Below, one piece after another: positions 15,814 to 23,562 of a stretch of DNA of 43,693 nucleotides. The first letter of the stretch is position 1. Every line of letters begins with the position of its first letter. The DNA lies in assembly GCA_900772835.1 (NCBI GenBank), contig CAAGSA010000001.1, positions 1 to 43,693 of the forward strand. Direction: 5' to 3'. Below the pieces are notes generated by a model. It was given only the letters and a program-made list of their open reading frames with translations. It had not been told where the DNA came from and did no database searches. This stretch comes from an uncultured Prevotella sp. Its GTDB lineage: Bacteria > Bacteroidota > Bacteroidia > Bacteroidales > Bacteroidaceae. A program made the translations under genes and the position numbers.

Positions 15814-18215
15814 ACAAGAAACTGACTACTGCAAACATCATCCTGGCAACAGCACTTTGCTGTGTGCCGGGAAGTACTGAAGCAAAGAACAACGCAGACG
15901 CAAGCACCGTGCAGACTACGGCAGAGAGCGACAGGACGGCAGTGAGCCTGCGCTCCGTGATGGACGACATAAAGGCGGCTGCGCCAGCCGACGTGGCGGA
16001 AGACTACACACCGGAACAGATACTGGAACTGTGGAAGGCACTGCAGCCGGAACTCACCGACGAGATCATCCGCCGATACGGCGAAGAGAACGTGCTGAGG
16101 TTCATAGGCCTTGTGCTCGACTTCATTTCAGGAAGCGATACGCCCGGCGAACTGCCCGACATTTCCGACCTGTTAAAGAACGAAACCCTGCAGAAGTATC
16201 TAGACGAGTTCAAGATATTCCTCACACAGGTGGTGCCGCTGTATTCATACCAGACCGAGGGACGCATCACACCGCAGGCGGCAGACAGCGGAATGTTTGC
16301 CGAAAAGAATGTATACACCACTCCGAAGGACGGATGCTTCTATGGAGTGGGCGACGGAAGAAACACCTACGACCCACTGGGCATCGACTGCGAGGAATGC
16401 AGGCAGAGCGGAGGAAAGCCAAAGGCAAACGGCTCATATGTGTGGGGAATGGTGAACGACGGGGAACGCCTTTACTGGAGCACGAACAACAACTATCTAT
16501 GTGCGCAGGGCTACGGACAAATAGCCACGATGGGAGGCACGGGAGCTGTGGAGAACTCCTGCTGGGTGTGCGAATACGACAAGGGACAGCGCGCGAAAGA
16601 ACTCGCCGCCGAGAACCCGGCACTGGCAAAATACGGCGACATCGTTCCGCCGAGAATCTTCAGCTATGACCCCAAGACGGGAGTAGTGGCTGATATCACA
16701 CCCGACGACAACTCGCTGAAATACAGTCAGGGACTGCGCTCGGCGGCTTATCACCACGGAGTGGTGTTCTTCGGAGGACCGAACTTCACAGGCGGAGCCG
16801 ACTCGCAGCAAAGCTCAAGTTCCACATTTCTCGCATATTCGCCGGAAAAGGGAAAGTTCATAGGCAGCTCCGACATGTCGTCGGTTTCGGGATGCACCAT
16901 CACAAACGTGAGGAGATGGATCGTGGTGGACGATGTGCTCTACTGCGGAGTGGGCATGATAAGAAACGGGCAGCAGTGCGGAGGAATACTGAGATGGAAC
17001 GGTTCGGCAGACGACCCGTTCAACTTCGAGGTGGTGGGATACACACCGGCTGAGGCTGCAGAGATAGAATACCACAAGGGACACATATACGTGGGAGGAT
17101 GGCCTATAGCGAAATTCGGGCAGAAGCAGCAGGTGGCATCAGCTCTGTACAAGAGTCCGGAGGTGCCGAAAGGCGGATTCACTGCCGAAAATGCAACCGA
17201 ATGGCAGAAGGTTTGGGAATACACATCATACGAAACCAATCCAACGGCATACGGCAACACATATTTCAGCGTGATGAAATCGTTCAAGGGCAAACTGTAC
17301 TGGGGCATGTTCTCCGGCACGTATTCCGCCCTGTATCTGGCACAGCGCAAGTTCGGGACAATCAAGTCAGCCGAAGCCATCGCATACGTGCTGGGGTCGC
17401 TGCGCGCCACAACGCTCTTTGCTGCAGACGACGTGACGGGAAACAATGCCGATGTGGAACTGCTCTACGGGGAATCGGAGCTGCCGGTATACAACGCCGA
17501 TACAAAGACGTGGACGATAAGCAGCAACGGAAGCAACTATGTGCCCAAATGGGGGCGCAGCGGATACGGCAATCTGTTCACCTGCTACACGTGGTCGATG
17601 GCGAAATACAACGACAAGCTCTTTATCGGCACGATGGATATGTCGGACCTCATTGACCCCGCACTGGAGGGAATGGAAGAGATGGTCAGCGGCAATGAAG
17701 ATGCTGGAATGCTGGATGTGCTCAAGAATCTGCTCGGGGTGGACAAGGAGAAGTATGGCTTTGAATGCATCATGGTGGAAGACCACGACAAGGAGCCGGT
17801 GTATGTCACCGACAACGGATTCGGAAATCCTGCGGCATACGCTGTGCGCAATATCGAAGTGCTCGACGGAAAGCTGTTCCTCGGCACAGCGAACCCTCTG
17901 AACCTGCACGAACAGGGAGGATGGCAGATTCTGTCGGTCGAGGAGAACAAGGGGGCAGCGTCGGTGTCGCAGGCCGAAGTGAAGCCTGCCGGGATAATGT
18001 ACAGGCAGCACGAGGAGTATCTGGAGTTCTCTTCGCTGAAGGGCGAGAAGATACAGAGCGTCAGCCTGACCGACCTTTCGGGCAAGACCATCGTTGATGA
18101 TGCTTACGGCAGAACCCTCGCCACTGTAATTACAAGCGGCATTGCCAAGGGCGTATACGTGGCAAGCATCAGAACGGAAAGCGACAGCTACAGTATGAAA
18201 GTGACAATAAAGTAA
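15810..18215 (+). CDS. Large secreted protein with C-terminal sorting-like domain
   Basis: This 801-residue exported protein has no recognised enzymatic domain. The ATG at 15810 was chosen because it begins a normal signal peptide (MNKKLTTANIILATALC..., cleavage near TEA-KNN) and overlaps the mscS stop; the longer reading frame from 15675 would overlap mscS by 139 bases. Residues 50-160 are helical. The long middle part (about 165-720) has repeated strand-turn motifs with W/Y and G (SYVWGMVNDGERLYWS, KLYWGMFSGTYSALYL, KLFIGTMDMSDL, KLFLGTANPLNL), suggesting a beta-propeller. The last about 70 residues (EKIQSVSLTDLSGKTIV ... GIAKGVYVASIRT ... MKVTIK) resemble a type A type IX secretion sorting domain. 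Cysteines cluster near residue 190 (DCEEC). The role is unknown; it is probably surface-exposed or secreted. Confidence 0.8.
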   Translation: MNKKLTTANIILATALCCVPGSTEAKNNADASTVQTTAESDRTAVSLRSVMDDIKAAAPADVAEDYTPEQILELWKALQPELTDEIIRRYGEENVLRFIGLVLDFISGSDTPGELPDISDLLKNETLQKYLDEFKIFLTQVVPLYSYQTEGRITPQAADSGMFAEKNVYTTPKDGCFYGVGDGRNTYDPLGIDCEECRQSGGKPKANGSYVWGMVNDGERLYWSTNNNYLCAQGYGQIATMGGTGAVENSCWVCEYDKGQRAKELAAENPALAKYGDIVPPRIFSYDPKTGVVADITPDDNSLKYSQGLRSAAYHHGVVFFGGPNFTGGADSQQSSSSTFLAYSPEKGKFIGSSDMSSVSGCTITNVRRWIVVDDVLYCGVGMIRNGQQCGGILRWNGSADDPFNFEVVGYTPAEAAEIEYHKGHIYVGGWPIAKFGQKQQVASALYKSPEVPKGGFTAENATEWQKVWEYTSYETNPTAYGNTYFSVMKSFKGKLYWGMFSGTYSALYLAQRKFGTIKSAEAIAYVLGSLRATTLFAADDVTGNNADVELLYGESELPVYNADTKTWTISSNGSNYVPKWGRSGYGNLFTCYTWSMAKYNDKLFIGTMDMSDLIDPALEGMEEMVSGNEDAGMLDVLKNLLGVDKEKYGFECIMVEDHDKEPVYVTDNGFGNPAAYAVRNIEVLDGKLFLGTANPLNLHEQGGWQILSVEENKGAASVSQAEVKPAGIMYRQHEEYLEFSSLKGEKIQSVSLTDLSGKTIVDDAYGRTLATVITSGIAKGVYVASIRTESDSYSMKVTIK

Positions 18216-18243
18216 GGTCTATCCTGTCGCTTATATATATGAA

Positions 18244-18276
18244 ATAAGGTGGGAGTATTGTTTGCTCCCACCTTAT
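18244..18276. terminator. Bidirectional terminator between convergent genes
   Basis: ATAAGGTGGGAG (18244-18255) pairs perfectly with CTCCCACCTTAT (18265-18276) around a 9-base loop. It lies 28 bases past the stop of the secreted-protein gene and about 50 bases past the stop of kduI on the other strand. The AT-rich flanks fit termination in both directions. Confidence 0.75.
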
Positions 18277-18297
18277 CTTATATATACAGGCTATGTA

Positions 18298-18324
18298 TCG
18301 CAACCGTACAATGTACGGGTGCGA
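18298..18324. terminator. Hairpin abutting the kduI stop
   Basis: TCGCA/CCGTAC pairs with GTACGG/TGCGA around a 3-base loop, with one base unpaired on each side. It directly touches the kduI stop codon. There is no T tract after it on the minus strand, so it may instead protect the 3' end of the mRNA or back up the terminator at 18244-18276. Confidence 0.5.
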
Positions 18325-19281
18325 TTATTTCATATCCACGTATGGAATCTTGTCCATATCGCCATAGTCGAGATTCTCGCCGCCCATGCCCCATACGAAC
18401 ATATAGTTGCTCGTTGCCGAAGCGCAGTGTACGCTCCATTCGGGCGACATCACAGCCTGCTCGTTGTGCAGCCAGAGCACGCGTGTTTCCTGCGGCTCAC
18501 CCATAAAGTGGGCTATAGAGTTGCCTTCGGGCAGATTGAAATAGTAGTAAGCCTCCACGCGGCGGCCGTGGGTGTGGGCAGGCATAGTGTTCCAAACGGA
18601 GCCTGGAGCCAGTTCGGTGAGCCCCATCTGCAGCTGGCATGGACCGCCCTTGCCACCGTTCTTCTCAGAGAGAACGTTGTTCACGATGAGCTGGTTTATC
18701 ACGCGGTCGTTGCTTTCCTCCATCTTTCCGGCGTGGAAGCTGTTGGAGTTAAGGCATTTCAGCTTCTTTGCCCGTGCGGCATCGTTGCAGACAATCATCT
18801 GTGTGGGATATTCCTTGTGCGCAGTGGTAGAGTTCAGATAGAACTTTGCCGGGTTCTGGGCGTCCTTGCTCTCGAAGGTAACTTCCTTTGATCCGCGGCC
18901 CACATAGAGCGCATCCTTGAAGTGGAGCTCATACTTCTTGCCGTCGACAGTCACAACGCCCACGCCCTTGCTCACGTTGATTATTCCCAACTCGCGGTTG
19001 AAGCAGAAGTAGGGTGCCTTCAGAGGGTCGATGCTTTCCAGCTTCAGCACAGTGCCCACAGGCATTGCGCCGCCGAAAACGAGGCGGTCGTACATGGAAT
19101 AGGTGAAATGGATCTTGTTCGGTTCCATCACCTTCTCCATAGTGAAGGCACTGCGCAGGCGCTCAGTGTCGTATGTCTTCACATCCAGCGGGTTGCATGC
19201 CGTCTGGATTTTGTAGTCGGTCTGTGCGCTGGCACAAACGGCTGTTGCAGCGAGGGCTGCCGTCATTAAAATCTTTTTCAT
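18325..19281 (-). CDS. kduI: 5-keto-4-deoxyuronate isomerase (KduI) with a signal peptide
   Basis: This 318-residue KduI-family isomerase is expected to convert 5-keto-4-deoxyuronate (from unsaturated galacturonate of pectin or from glycosaminoglycan disaccharides) to 3-deoxy-D-glycero-2,5-hexodiulosonate. The family core is well preserved: FNRELGIINV, DALYVGRGSKEVTF, GLTELAPGSVWNTMPAHTH. The zinc ligands align with His236, His238, Glu243 and His285. The unusual feature is the first 20 residues (MKKILMTAALAATAVCASAQ), a classic Sec signal peptide ending at Ala-Gln. The usual cytoplasmic KduI start (ACNPLDVKTYDTERLRSAF) comes only after it, which explains the extra length over the common 278-residue form. 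It sits 42 bases downstream of a GatC-like EIIC gene with no terminator between them. I infer a periplasmic enzyme. Confidence 0.93.
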   Translation of the reverse strand: MKKILMTAALAATAVCASAQTDYKIQTACNPLDVKTYDTERLRSAFTMEKVMEPNKIHFTYSMYDRLVFGGAMPVGTVLKLESIDPLKAPYFCFNRELGIINVSKGVGVVTVDGKKYELHFKDALYVGRGSKEVTFESKDAQNPAKFYLNSTTAHKEYPTQMIVCNDAARAKKLKCLNSNSFHAGKMEESNDRVINQLIVNNVLSEKNGGKGGPCQLQMGLTELAPGSVWNTMPAHTHGRRVEAYYYFNLPEGNSIAHFMGEPQETRVLWLHNEQAVMSPEWSVHCASATSNYMFVWGMGGENLDYGDMDKIPYVDMK

Positions 19282-19323
19282 TATCTTAGTTGTAATAATA
19301 GTTGCTCTATTGTTCTTTGTAGC

Positions 19324-20673
19324 TTATTTATTCTTTACGATTCTTCTGTTGTTGATAAACATCATTATGGCGGTGATAACGGTGAGTATGCCCATTCCTA
19401 CATACTGCAGCTTCACGCCACGGTAGATGATCCATCCGAAGAGCGACGAAGCGAAGTCGAGTGCGCCGCCCGAGAAGCCTTCCGGAATTTCAGCAGCCTT
19501 GTCGCCCGTAGCCTCGAACACGTGCTGTGCAGCCATCGTGAAGTCGGGAGCCATGTCGGTAACGAAATACAGTCCGATGATGAGTGCCACGAGTCCGATG
19601 ATGAGAGTCTTCACCACATTGCCCTTTGTGAACGGGAGCACTATCGGGAAGAGGTAGAACATACCGGCAAGCGAGGCAAGCGGCAGGAACTGGTTGCCGG
19701 GCAGGAACACTGCCAGTGCCAGTATTACGGGGATGAGGATGATAGACACTACGAGCGTGGTTGGGTGTCCGATGACGAGAGCCGGGCTCATGCCGATGTG
19801 TACCTTCTTGCCATTGAACTTCTTCTTCACCAGTTCCTGAGTCTTTTCCGATATAGGCTTCAGTCCTTCTATGAAGAGCGACGTGATGCGCGGAATGAGT
19901 TCCATCACAGCACCCATCGTCACTCCGAGGAAGAGAATCTTCTTGATGTCGAGCTGTGCAGCCCATCCGATGAGCATACCCACGATTACACCCAGCACGA
20001 GCGGTTCACCCAGCACTCCGAACTTCTTCTTCAGTCCTTCAGCATCGATGTCGAGTTTGGAGAAGCCCGGTATTAGATTGAGCAGTTTGTCGAACACTAT
20101 TGCAAACGGCATGAAGCTCTGGCAGAAAGGCTGTGGTATGGAAATGCCGTCGAGGTCGTAGTATTTCTGGAATCGTTCGGCGGTGAGGTCGGCGCATACC
20201 AGAGTGTTGATGTAGCACACGATGGCTGCGAAATATCCCCAAAGCAGGCTTTCGCCCATCACGAAGTATGCCACGGCACCGATGAATGCGAAGTGCCAGT
20301 AGTTCCAGAGGTCGATGTTCACGGTTCGTGTGGTCTTTGTCACGAGCATCAGGAAGTTCACTCCCAGACAGATTGGTATGATGAGTGCGCCCACGGCAGT
20401 ATTGTATGCCACGGCGGCGGCAGCCGGCCATCCCATGTCGAACACGTTGAGCTGGAGGTGATAGATGTCGGATATTCCCTTCAGCGGGTCGTTGAAGTTG
20501 GTGGTGAGGAGTGCCGTGACAACTCCCAGTCCCACGAAGCCGACTCCTACGAATAGTCCCGACTTGAGGGCTTTGCCGAATTTCATACCGATGCATAGTC
20601 CGATGACGGTGAAGATGATAGGCATCATCACGCTTGCTCCCAGACTGATAATGTAGCTAAATACCTGTTCCAT
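19324..20673 (-). CDS. PTS galactitol-type EIIC membrane protein (GatC-like)
   Basis: This 449-residue polytopic membrane protein resembles the galactitol family EIIC component (GatC/SgcC). It has about ten to twelve hydrophobic segments, a start typical of the family (FSYIISLGASVMMPIIFTVIG) and the segment FCQSFMPFAIVFDKLLNLIPG in the middle. In PTS bacteria such proteins move a sugar while EIIA and EIIB phosphorylate it. No EIIA, EIIB, HPr or EI gene is present in this window, and most Bacteroidetes lack a full PTS. The protein may therefore act as a secondary transporter here. It shares an operon with exported KduI, so the natural guess for the substrate is a uronate breakdown product; this is inference. 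The promoter lies about 160 bases upstream, after a long repeated leader. Confidence 0.88.
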   Translation of the reverse strand: MEQVFSYIISLGASVMMPIIFTVIGLCIGMKFGKALKSGLFVGVGFVGLGVVTALLTTNFNDPLKGISDIYHLQLNVFDMGWPAAAAVAYNTAVGALIIPICLGVNFLMLVTKTTRTVNIDLWNYWHFAFIGAVAYFVMGESLLWGYFAAIVCYINTLVCADLTAERFQKYYDLDGISIPQPFCQSFMPFAIVFDKLLNLIPGFSKLDIDAEGLKKKFGVLGEPLVLGVIVGMLIGWAAQLDIKKILFLGVTMGAVMELIPRITSLFIEGLKPISEKTQELVKKKFNGKKVHIGMSPALVIGHPTTLVVSIILIPVILALAVFLPGNQFLPLASLAGMFYLFPIVLPFTKGNVVKTLIIGLVALIIGLYFVTDMAPDFTMAAQHVFEATGDKAAEIPEGFSGGALDFASSLFGWIIYRGVKLQYVGMGILTVITAIMMFINNRRIVKNK

Positions 20674-20691
20674 GTTTTAGTCTTTATTCTT

Positions 20692-20800
20692 GCTTAAATA
20701 GTTAGTATTCCTTCTTATATGGTTTTCTGTTCCTGTTCGGATAGCTTGTTCTTCCTGTTCGGATGGCTTGTCGCTTCAGCTTAAACAGTTAGTAGATTCT
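20692..20800 (-). repeat. Duplicated blocks in the long 5' leader of the EIIC-kduI operon
   Basis: Two 20-base blocks, TTCCTGTTCGGATAGCTTGT (20730-20749) and TTCCTGTTCGGATGGCTTGT (20752-20771), differ at one base. They are bracketed by GCTTAAATAGTTAGTA (from 20692) and GCTTAAACAGTTAGTA (from 20779), which differ at one base. All lie between the promoter and the EIIC start, inside the transcribed leader. They may be operator or RNA-level control sites, or a past duplication. Confidence 0.65.
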
Positions 20801-20833
20801 TTGCTTGATTTGCTTTCAATACCTATTTGGGGG

Positions 20834-20865
20834 CAAAGTTAGTAAAAATATTGATATACAGCAAA
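20834..20865 (-). promoter_or_regulatory. Promoter of the EIIC-kduI operon
   Basis: On the minus strand TTTG (20865-20862), 20 bases, TAACTTTG (20841-20834) is an exact match to the Bacteroidetes consensus. Transcription would begin about 20830, leaving a leader of roughly 155 bases before the EIIC start at 20673. Confidence 0.8.
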
Positions 20866-21052
20866 TTTTCTTCCCTTCATCAGCCTTTATGCGGCGTTCC
20901 GTGTGCTGTAGTGCGCTGTTTTCTGTGTCGTGCCGTACGGTTGCATTGCTCTCGGTATGTTGTTTTCAGTGAAGTGTTGTGGGGTGGAGGTGCCTGTCGT
21001 GTGCTGTTTTCATTGTCGTGTTATGCTGTGTCGGCACTTGCTGTTCGGAAAC
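20866..21052. other. Intergenic stretch with degenerate GT-rich repeats
   Basis: There is no gene here. The segments GTGCGCTGTTTTCTGTGTCGTG (about 20910-20931, shown in two parts: GTGCGCTGTTTTC, TGTGTCGTG) and GTGTGCTGTTTTCATTGTCGTG (about 20999-21020) are related copies. Their purpose is unclear. The stretch separates the EIIC promoter from the terminator of the gene at 21145. Confidence 0.4.
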
Positions 21053-21105
21053 GAAAAAAGGGATTCAAGGATGTTTCCCAGCCGAGGCTGTGCTCCTTGA
21101 ATCCC
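21053..21105 (-). terminator. Terminator of the choice-of-anchor protein gene
   Basis: GGGATTCAAGGA (21060-21071) pairs perfectly with TCCTTGAATCCC (21094-21105), and an inner AGCC/GGCT pairing shortens the loop. On the minus strand the hairpin is followed by TTTTTTCG. It lies 39 bases past the stop at 21145. Confidence 0.88.
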
Positions 21106-21144
21106 GATGAATTTTGCCGAAACGGGAATTATCTTAAATCGTTT

Positions 21145-23424
21145 TTATTTGTTCAGCTTGATGGTCTTTATGCCGTCAGTCGTTGTAATCTTCACCATGT
21201 TCATGCCCTTTGCAAGCGGTGCTGTTATCTGTTCGCCTGTCTTTGCCGTTGCATCGGCGATGCGGATGCCGTCGGCAGAGAACACCTGCACTCTTGAAGC
21301 TCCGTTCACGTTGATGCTATTGCCGTTCACAGTGTATGCCGTCTTGCTGTCGGCCGTGCGGATAGATGCCGAGGTGCCGTTGAAGATCTTCACGTTGTCG
21401 ATCGCTAAGTGGTTAGCCACCTTGCCCTTGTAGTTCCATGCGAAGTATACCGGTGTAGTGTCGTCGGTGAAGCAGTTTGTCACATCGAACACCTTGTGCT
21501 CCGGCATGCAGGTCTTGCCCAGAGGGATATCGTCGGTGGTGTAACCGCTCAGTCGTTCGTTTCCGATGAGAGCCCAGCTCTCGCCGTCGTATGAGTAGTA
21601 TACTCCAGCCTCAGATGTCTTTCCTGAAGCATTGTAGTCGAGGTCGAACTCGAGGTATGTCTTTTCGCCGTCATTCAGAGTGCCGCGCACCAATGGCGGA
21701 GTGTCGAGAGTTGCCCATACTCTTGTGTATCCGGCAACCGACGATGCAAGTGATGCGAATTCGCCGCTGAAGTTTCCGCCTGTGATAGGCAGGTCGAACC
21801 AGTTGTCGAAACGCCACAGGTACTGGTCCTGCATCTTGCCGTCGAGTTTCTCTATTTTCCAGTTCTCCGGTGTCATTCCTCCGGTGAAGTCCTCTGCGAA
21901 CGGCAGTGTGAATCTCGGTGTCAAGCCGTATTTGATGGTCTGTTTTGCCGGGAGAGACGCCACACCGTCGGTGTATACAGCCTTCACGGCGTAGTCGTAT
22001 ATGCCCTGGGGCGCGTTCTGCTCAGTGAACTTCGTTTCTGTAGTTTCGCCGAGCTTGGTGTTGCCACGGTAGACCACATAGTTCTTCAGGGCGTATTCCG
22101 ATGCCGTAGGAGCCTTCCATGTCATCTCCACGTTGCCCTCGTCGCTGCGTTCTGCCTGGAAGTTGCTTGCCGGGAATCGTGTTCCGATAGCGATTTCTGC
22201 TTCGGCGAGAGCCGGGTCTGATTCTCCTGATGGGTATTCGTAGCATGCCACCACCTGGTATGTGTATGCGCCCTTCGGCTTTCCGGTCTGTTCCACTTCC
22301 ATTTCTTCCAGGAATCCTGCCACGAGGGCGTTGTTGCAGTATACGGAGTAGTTCACCGGCTTGCGCTCGCCCTTCGGCGCATCCCATTTGATGGTCACGT
22401 TGTATTTGCCTGGAGTTGTGTCCTCGGTGTAGCTGAGTTTCACGTTGGTCGGTGCGTTCAGTGTAGGCTCTTTGATTTCCACGTTCAGTTCAGCCTTTTC
22501 CGACTTCATGTTTGCTGTCTTCGACATTGCTTCCACGGCGTATGTGTGGTTGCCCGGCTCTTTGTCGGAGAGGTCGGTGTATGTCGTCTTGGTCAGGTTT
22601 TCTGCAAGCAGCGTTCCGTCGTAGTAGAGATTGTATGCCTCTGTTGGTGCTACAGACATGTCGCCTACGCCCTTCAGCAGCTGCACGTCGTCGATTGCCC
22701 ATGCGAAATAGATTCCTGTTTCGGGGTTTGTCAGGTCGCTCGTGGCGTTGAATGCCACGATGGGGTCTCCCTGTGATGCGTCGCCGAGATAGAGCTTGAT
22801 GTTCTGGAAGCAGTTGTCGCTTGTCATGCCTGTGCGTGCGTCCCATACTATTTTCCATGTCTTTCCGCCGTCGTGGCTCACCTTTACGTAGTAGTGGTCG
22901 GCGAACTCCTCGTTTTCAGCGTATTCCAGGAGTTTCGGGTCGATGTATGAGTAGAAGCTGATGTAGTCGGCTCCCGGTGTTGCCGGCAAGTAGAGCCATT
23001 CGTCCTGCACTGCAGAGCTGCCGTCGGCGTGCGGTGCGTTCATGTCGGGGTATACGAGTGCGCTCTTCTTTCCGCCGTGTACGAACATGGCAATTGATTC
23101 TTCGTCCAGGCCGCCTTCTATCATTTCGGATGTCGGGAACTGGAACCACGTGTTCATCGGGTCATCCGTGTTCGTGGTCTTCAGGCTCCATCCTGTTGCC
23201 GGGAACTTGCTGCCTTCGAAATCCTCGGTCAGCAGCACTTCTGTCTGCGCCGGGTTTTCCCAGTTGAGTACCACCTTATTATAAGTGGCATCGGCAGTGA
23301 AGTTCACAGGCTTCAGCGGTGCCGTTGTCTGTGCGCCGGCTGTCATTGCCACACCCATCACCGCTGCTGCTACGGCAGCGCGCAGTCTTGCTGCTTTCTG
23401 TTGCAAGTAGAATCTGTTTCTCAT
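21145..23424 (-). CDS. Secreted choice-of-anchor J / fibronectin type III-like protein with C-terminal sorting domain
   Basis: This 759-residue exported protein probably acts at the cell surface. Residues 1-32 are a signal peptide (basic start, then AAVAAAVMGVAMTAGAQ). Two modules resemble the choice-of-anchor J (MAM-like) fold. The first (about 45-255) contains EDFEGSKFPATGWSL, YISFYSYIDPK and FAWAIDDVQLL. The second (about 510-690) contains FAEDFTGGMTPENWKIEKL, YLEFDLDYNASG and NHLAIDNVKIFN. Between them lie three fibronectin III-like repeats (about 260-500; APTNVKLSYTED, RFPASNFQAERSDEGNVEMTWKAP in parts). The end (about 692-759; SRVQVFSADGIRIADA ... LAKGMNMVKITTTDGIKTIKL) resembles a type IX secretion sorting tail. 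It could be a protease or adhesin relative, but no catalytic domain is visible. It has its own promoter and terminator. Confidence 0.85.
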   Translation of the reverse strand: MRNRFYLQQKAARLRAAVAAAVMGVAMTAGAQTTAPLKPVNFTADATYNKVVLNWENPAQTEVLLTEDFEGSKFPATGWSLKTTNTDDPMNTWFQFPTSEMIEGGLDEESIAMFVHGGKKSALVYPDMNAPHADGSSAVQDEWLYLPATPGADYISFYSYIDPKLLEYAENEEFADHYYVKVSHDGGKTWKIVWDARTGMTSDNCFQNIKLYLGDASQGDPIVAFNATSDLTNPETGIYFAWAIDDVQLLKGVGDMSVAPTEAYNLYYDGTLLAENLTKTTYTDLSDKEPGNHTYAVEAMSKTANMKSEKAELNVEIKEPTLNAPTNVKLSYTEDTTPGKYNVTIKWDAPKGERKPVNYSVYCNNALVAGFLEEMEVEQTGKPKGAYTYQVVACYEYPSGESDPALAEAEIAIGTRFPASNFQAERSDEGNVEMTWKAPTASEYALKNYVVYRGNTKLGETTETKFTEQNAPQGIYDYAVKAVYTDGVASLPAKQTIKYGLTPRFTLPFAEDFTGGMTPENWKIEKLDGKMQDQYLWRFDNWFDLPITGGNFSGEFASLASSVAGYTRVWATLDTPPLVRGTLNDGEKTYLEFDLDYNASGKTSEAGVYYSYDGESWALIGNERLSGYTTDDIPLGKTCMPEHKVFDVTNCFTDDTTPVYFAWNYKGKVANHLAIDNVKIFNGTSASIRTADSKTAYTVNGNSINVNGASRVQVFSADGIRIADATAKTGEQITAPLAKGMNMVKITTTDGIKTIKLNK

Positions 23425-23462
23425 ATTTTTTTTGGTTAAGTTATTGATTTCTTCTGTCGCCG

Positions 23463-23496
23463 CAAATTTACGAAATAATTGGCAACTTGTGGCAAA
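23463..23496 (-). promoter_or_regulatory. Promoter of the choice-of-anchor protein gene
   Basis: On the minus strand TTTG (23496-23493), 22 bases, TAAATTTG (23470-23463). The -7 box is exact and the spacing is slightly long. The start codon follows 38 bases downstream of the box. Confidence 0.65.
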
Positions 23497-23562
23497 AAGA
23501 ACGTTTTTCAGTTACTGATTCGCGAAATAGTAATCAAAAAGCAAAGAAAATGCGGGAAACGG

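Noticed and set aside
19324..20673. A working galactitol phosphotransferase system
   Set aside because: Only the EIIC part is present in the window, with KduI and not a tagatose or galactitol enzyme beside it; no EIIA, EIIB, HPr or EI is visible.
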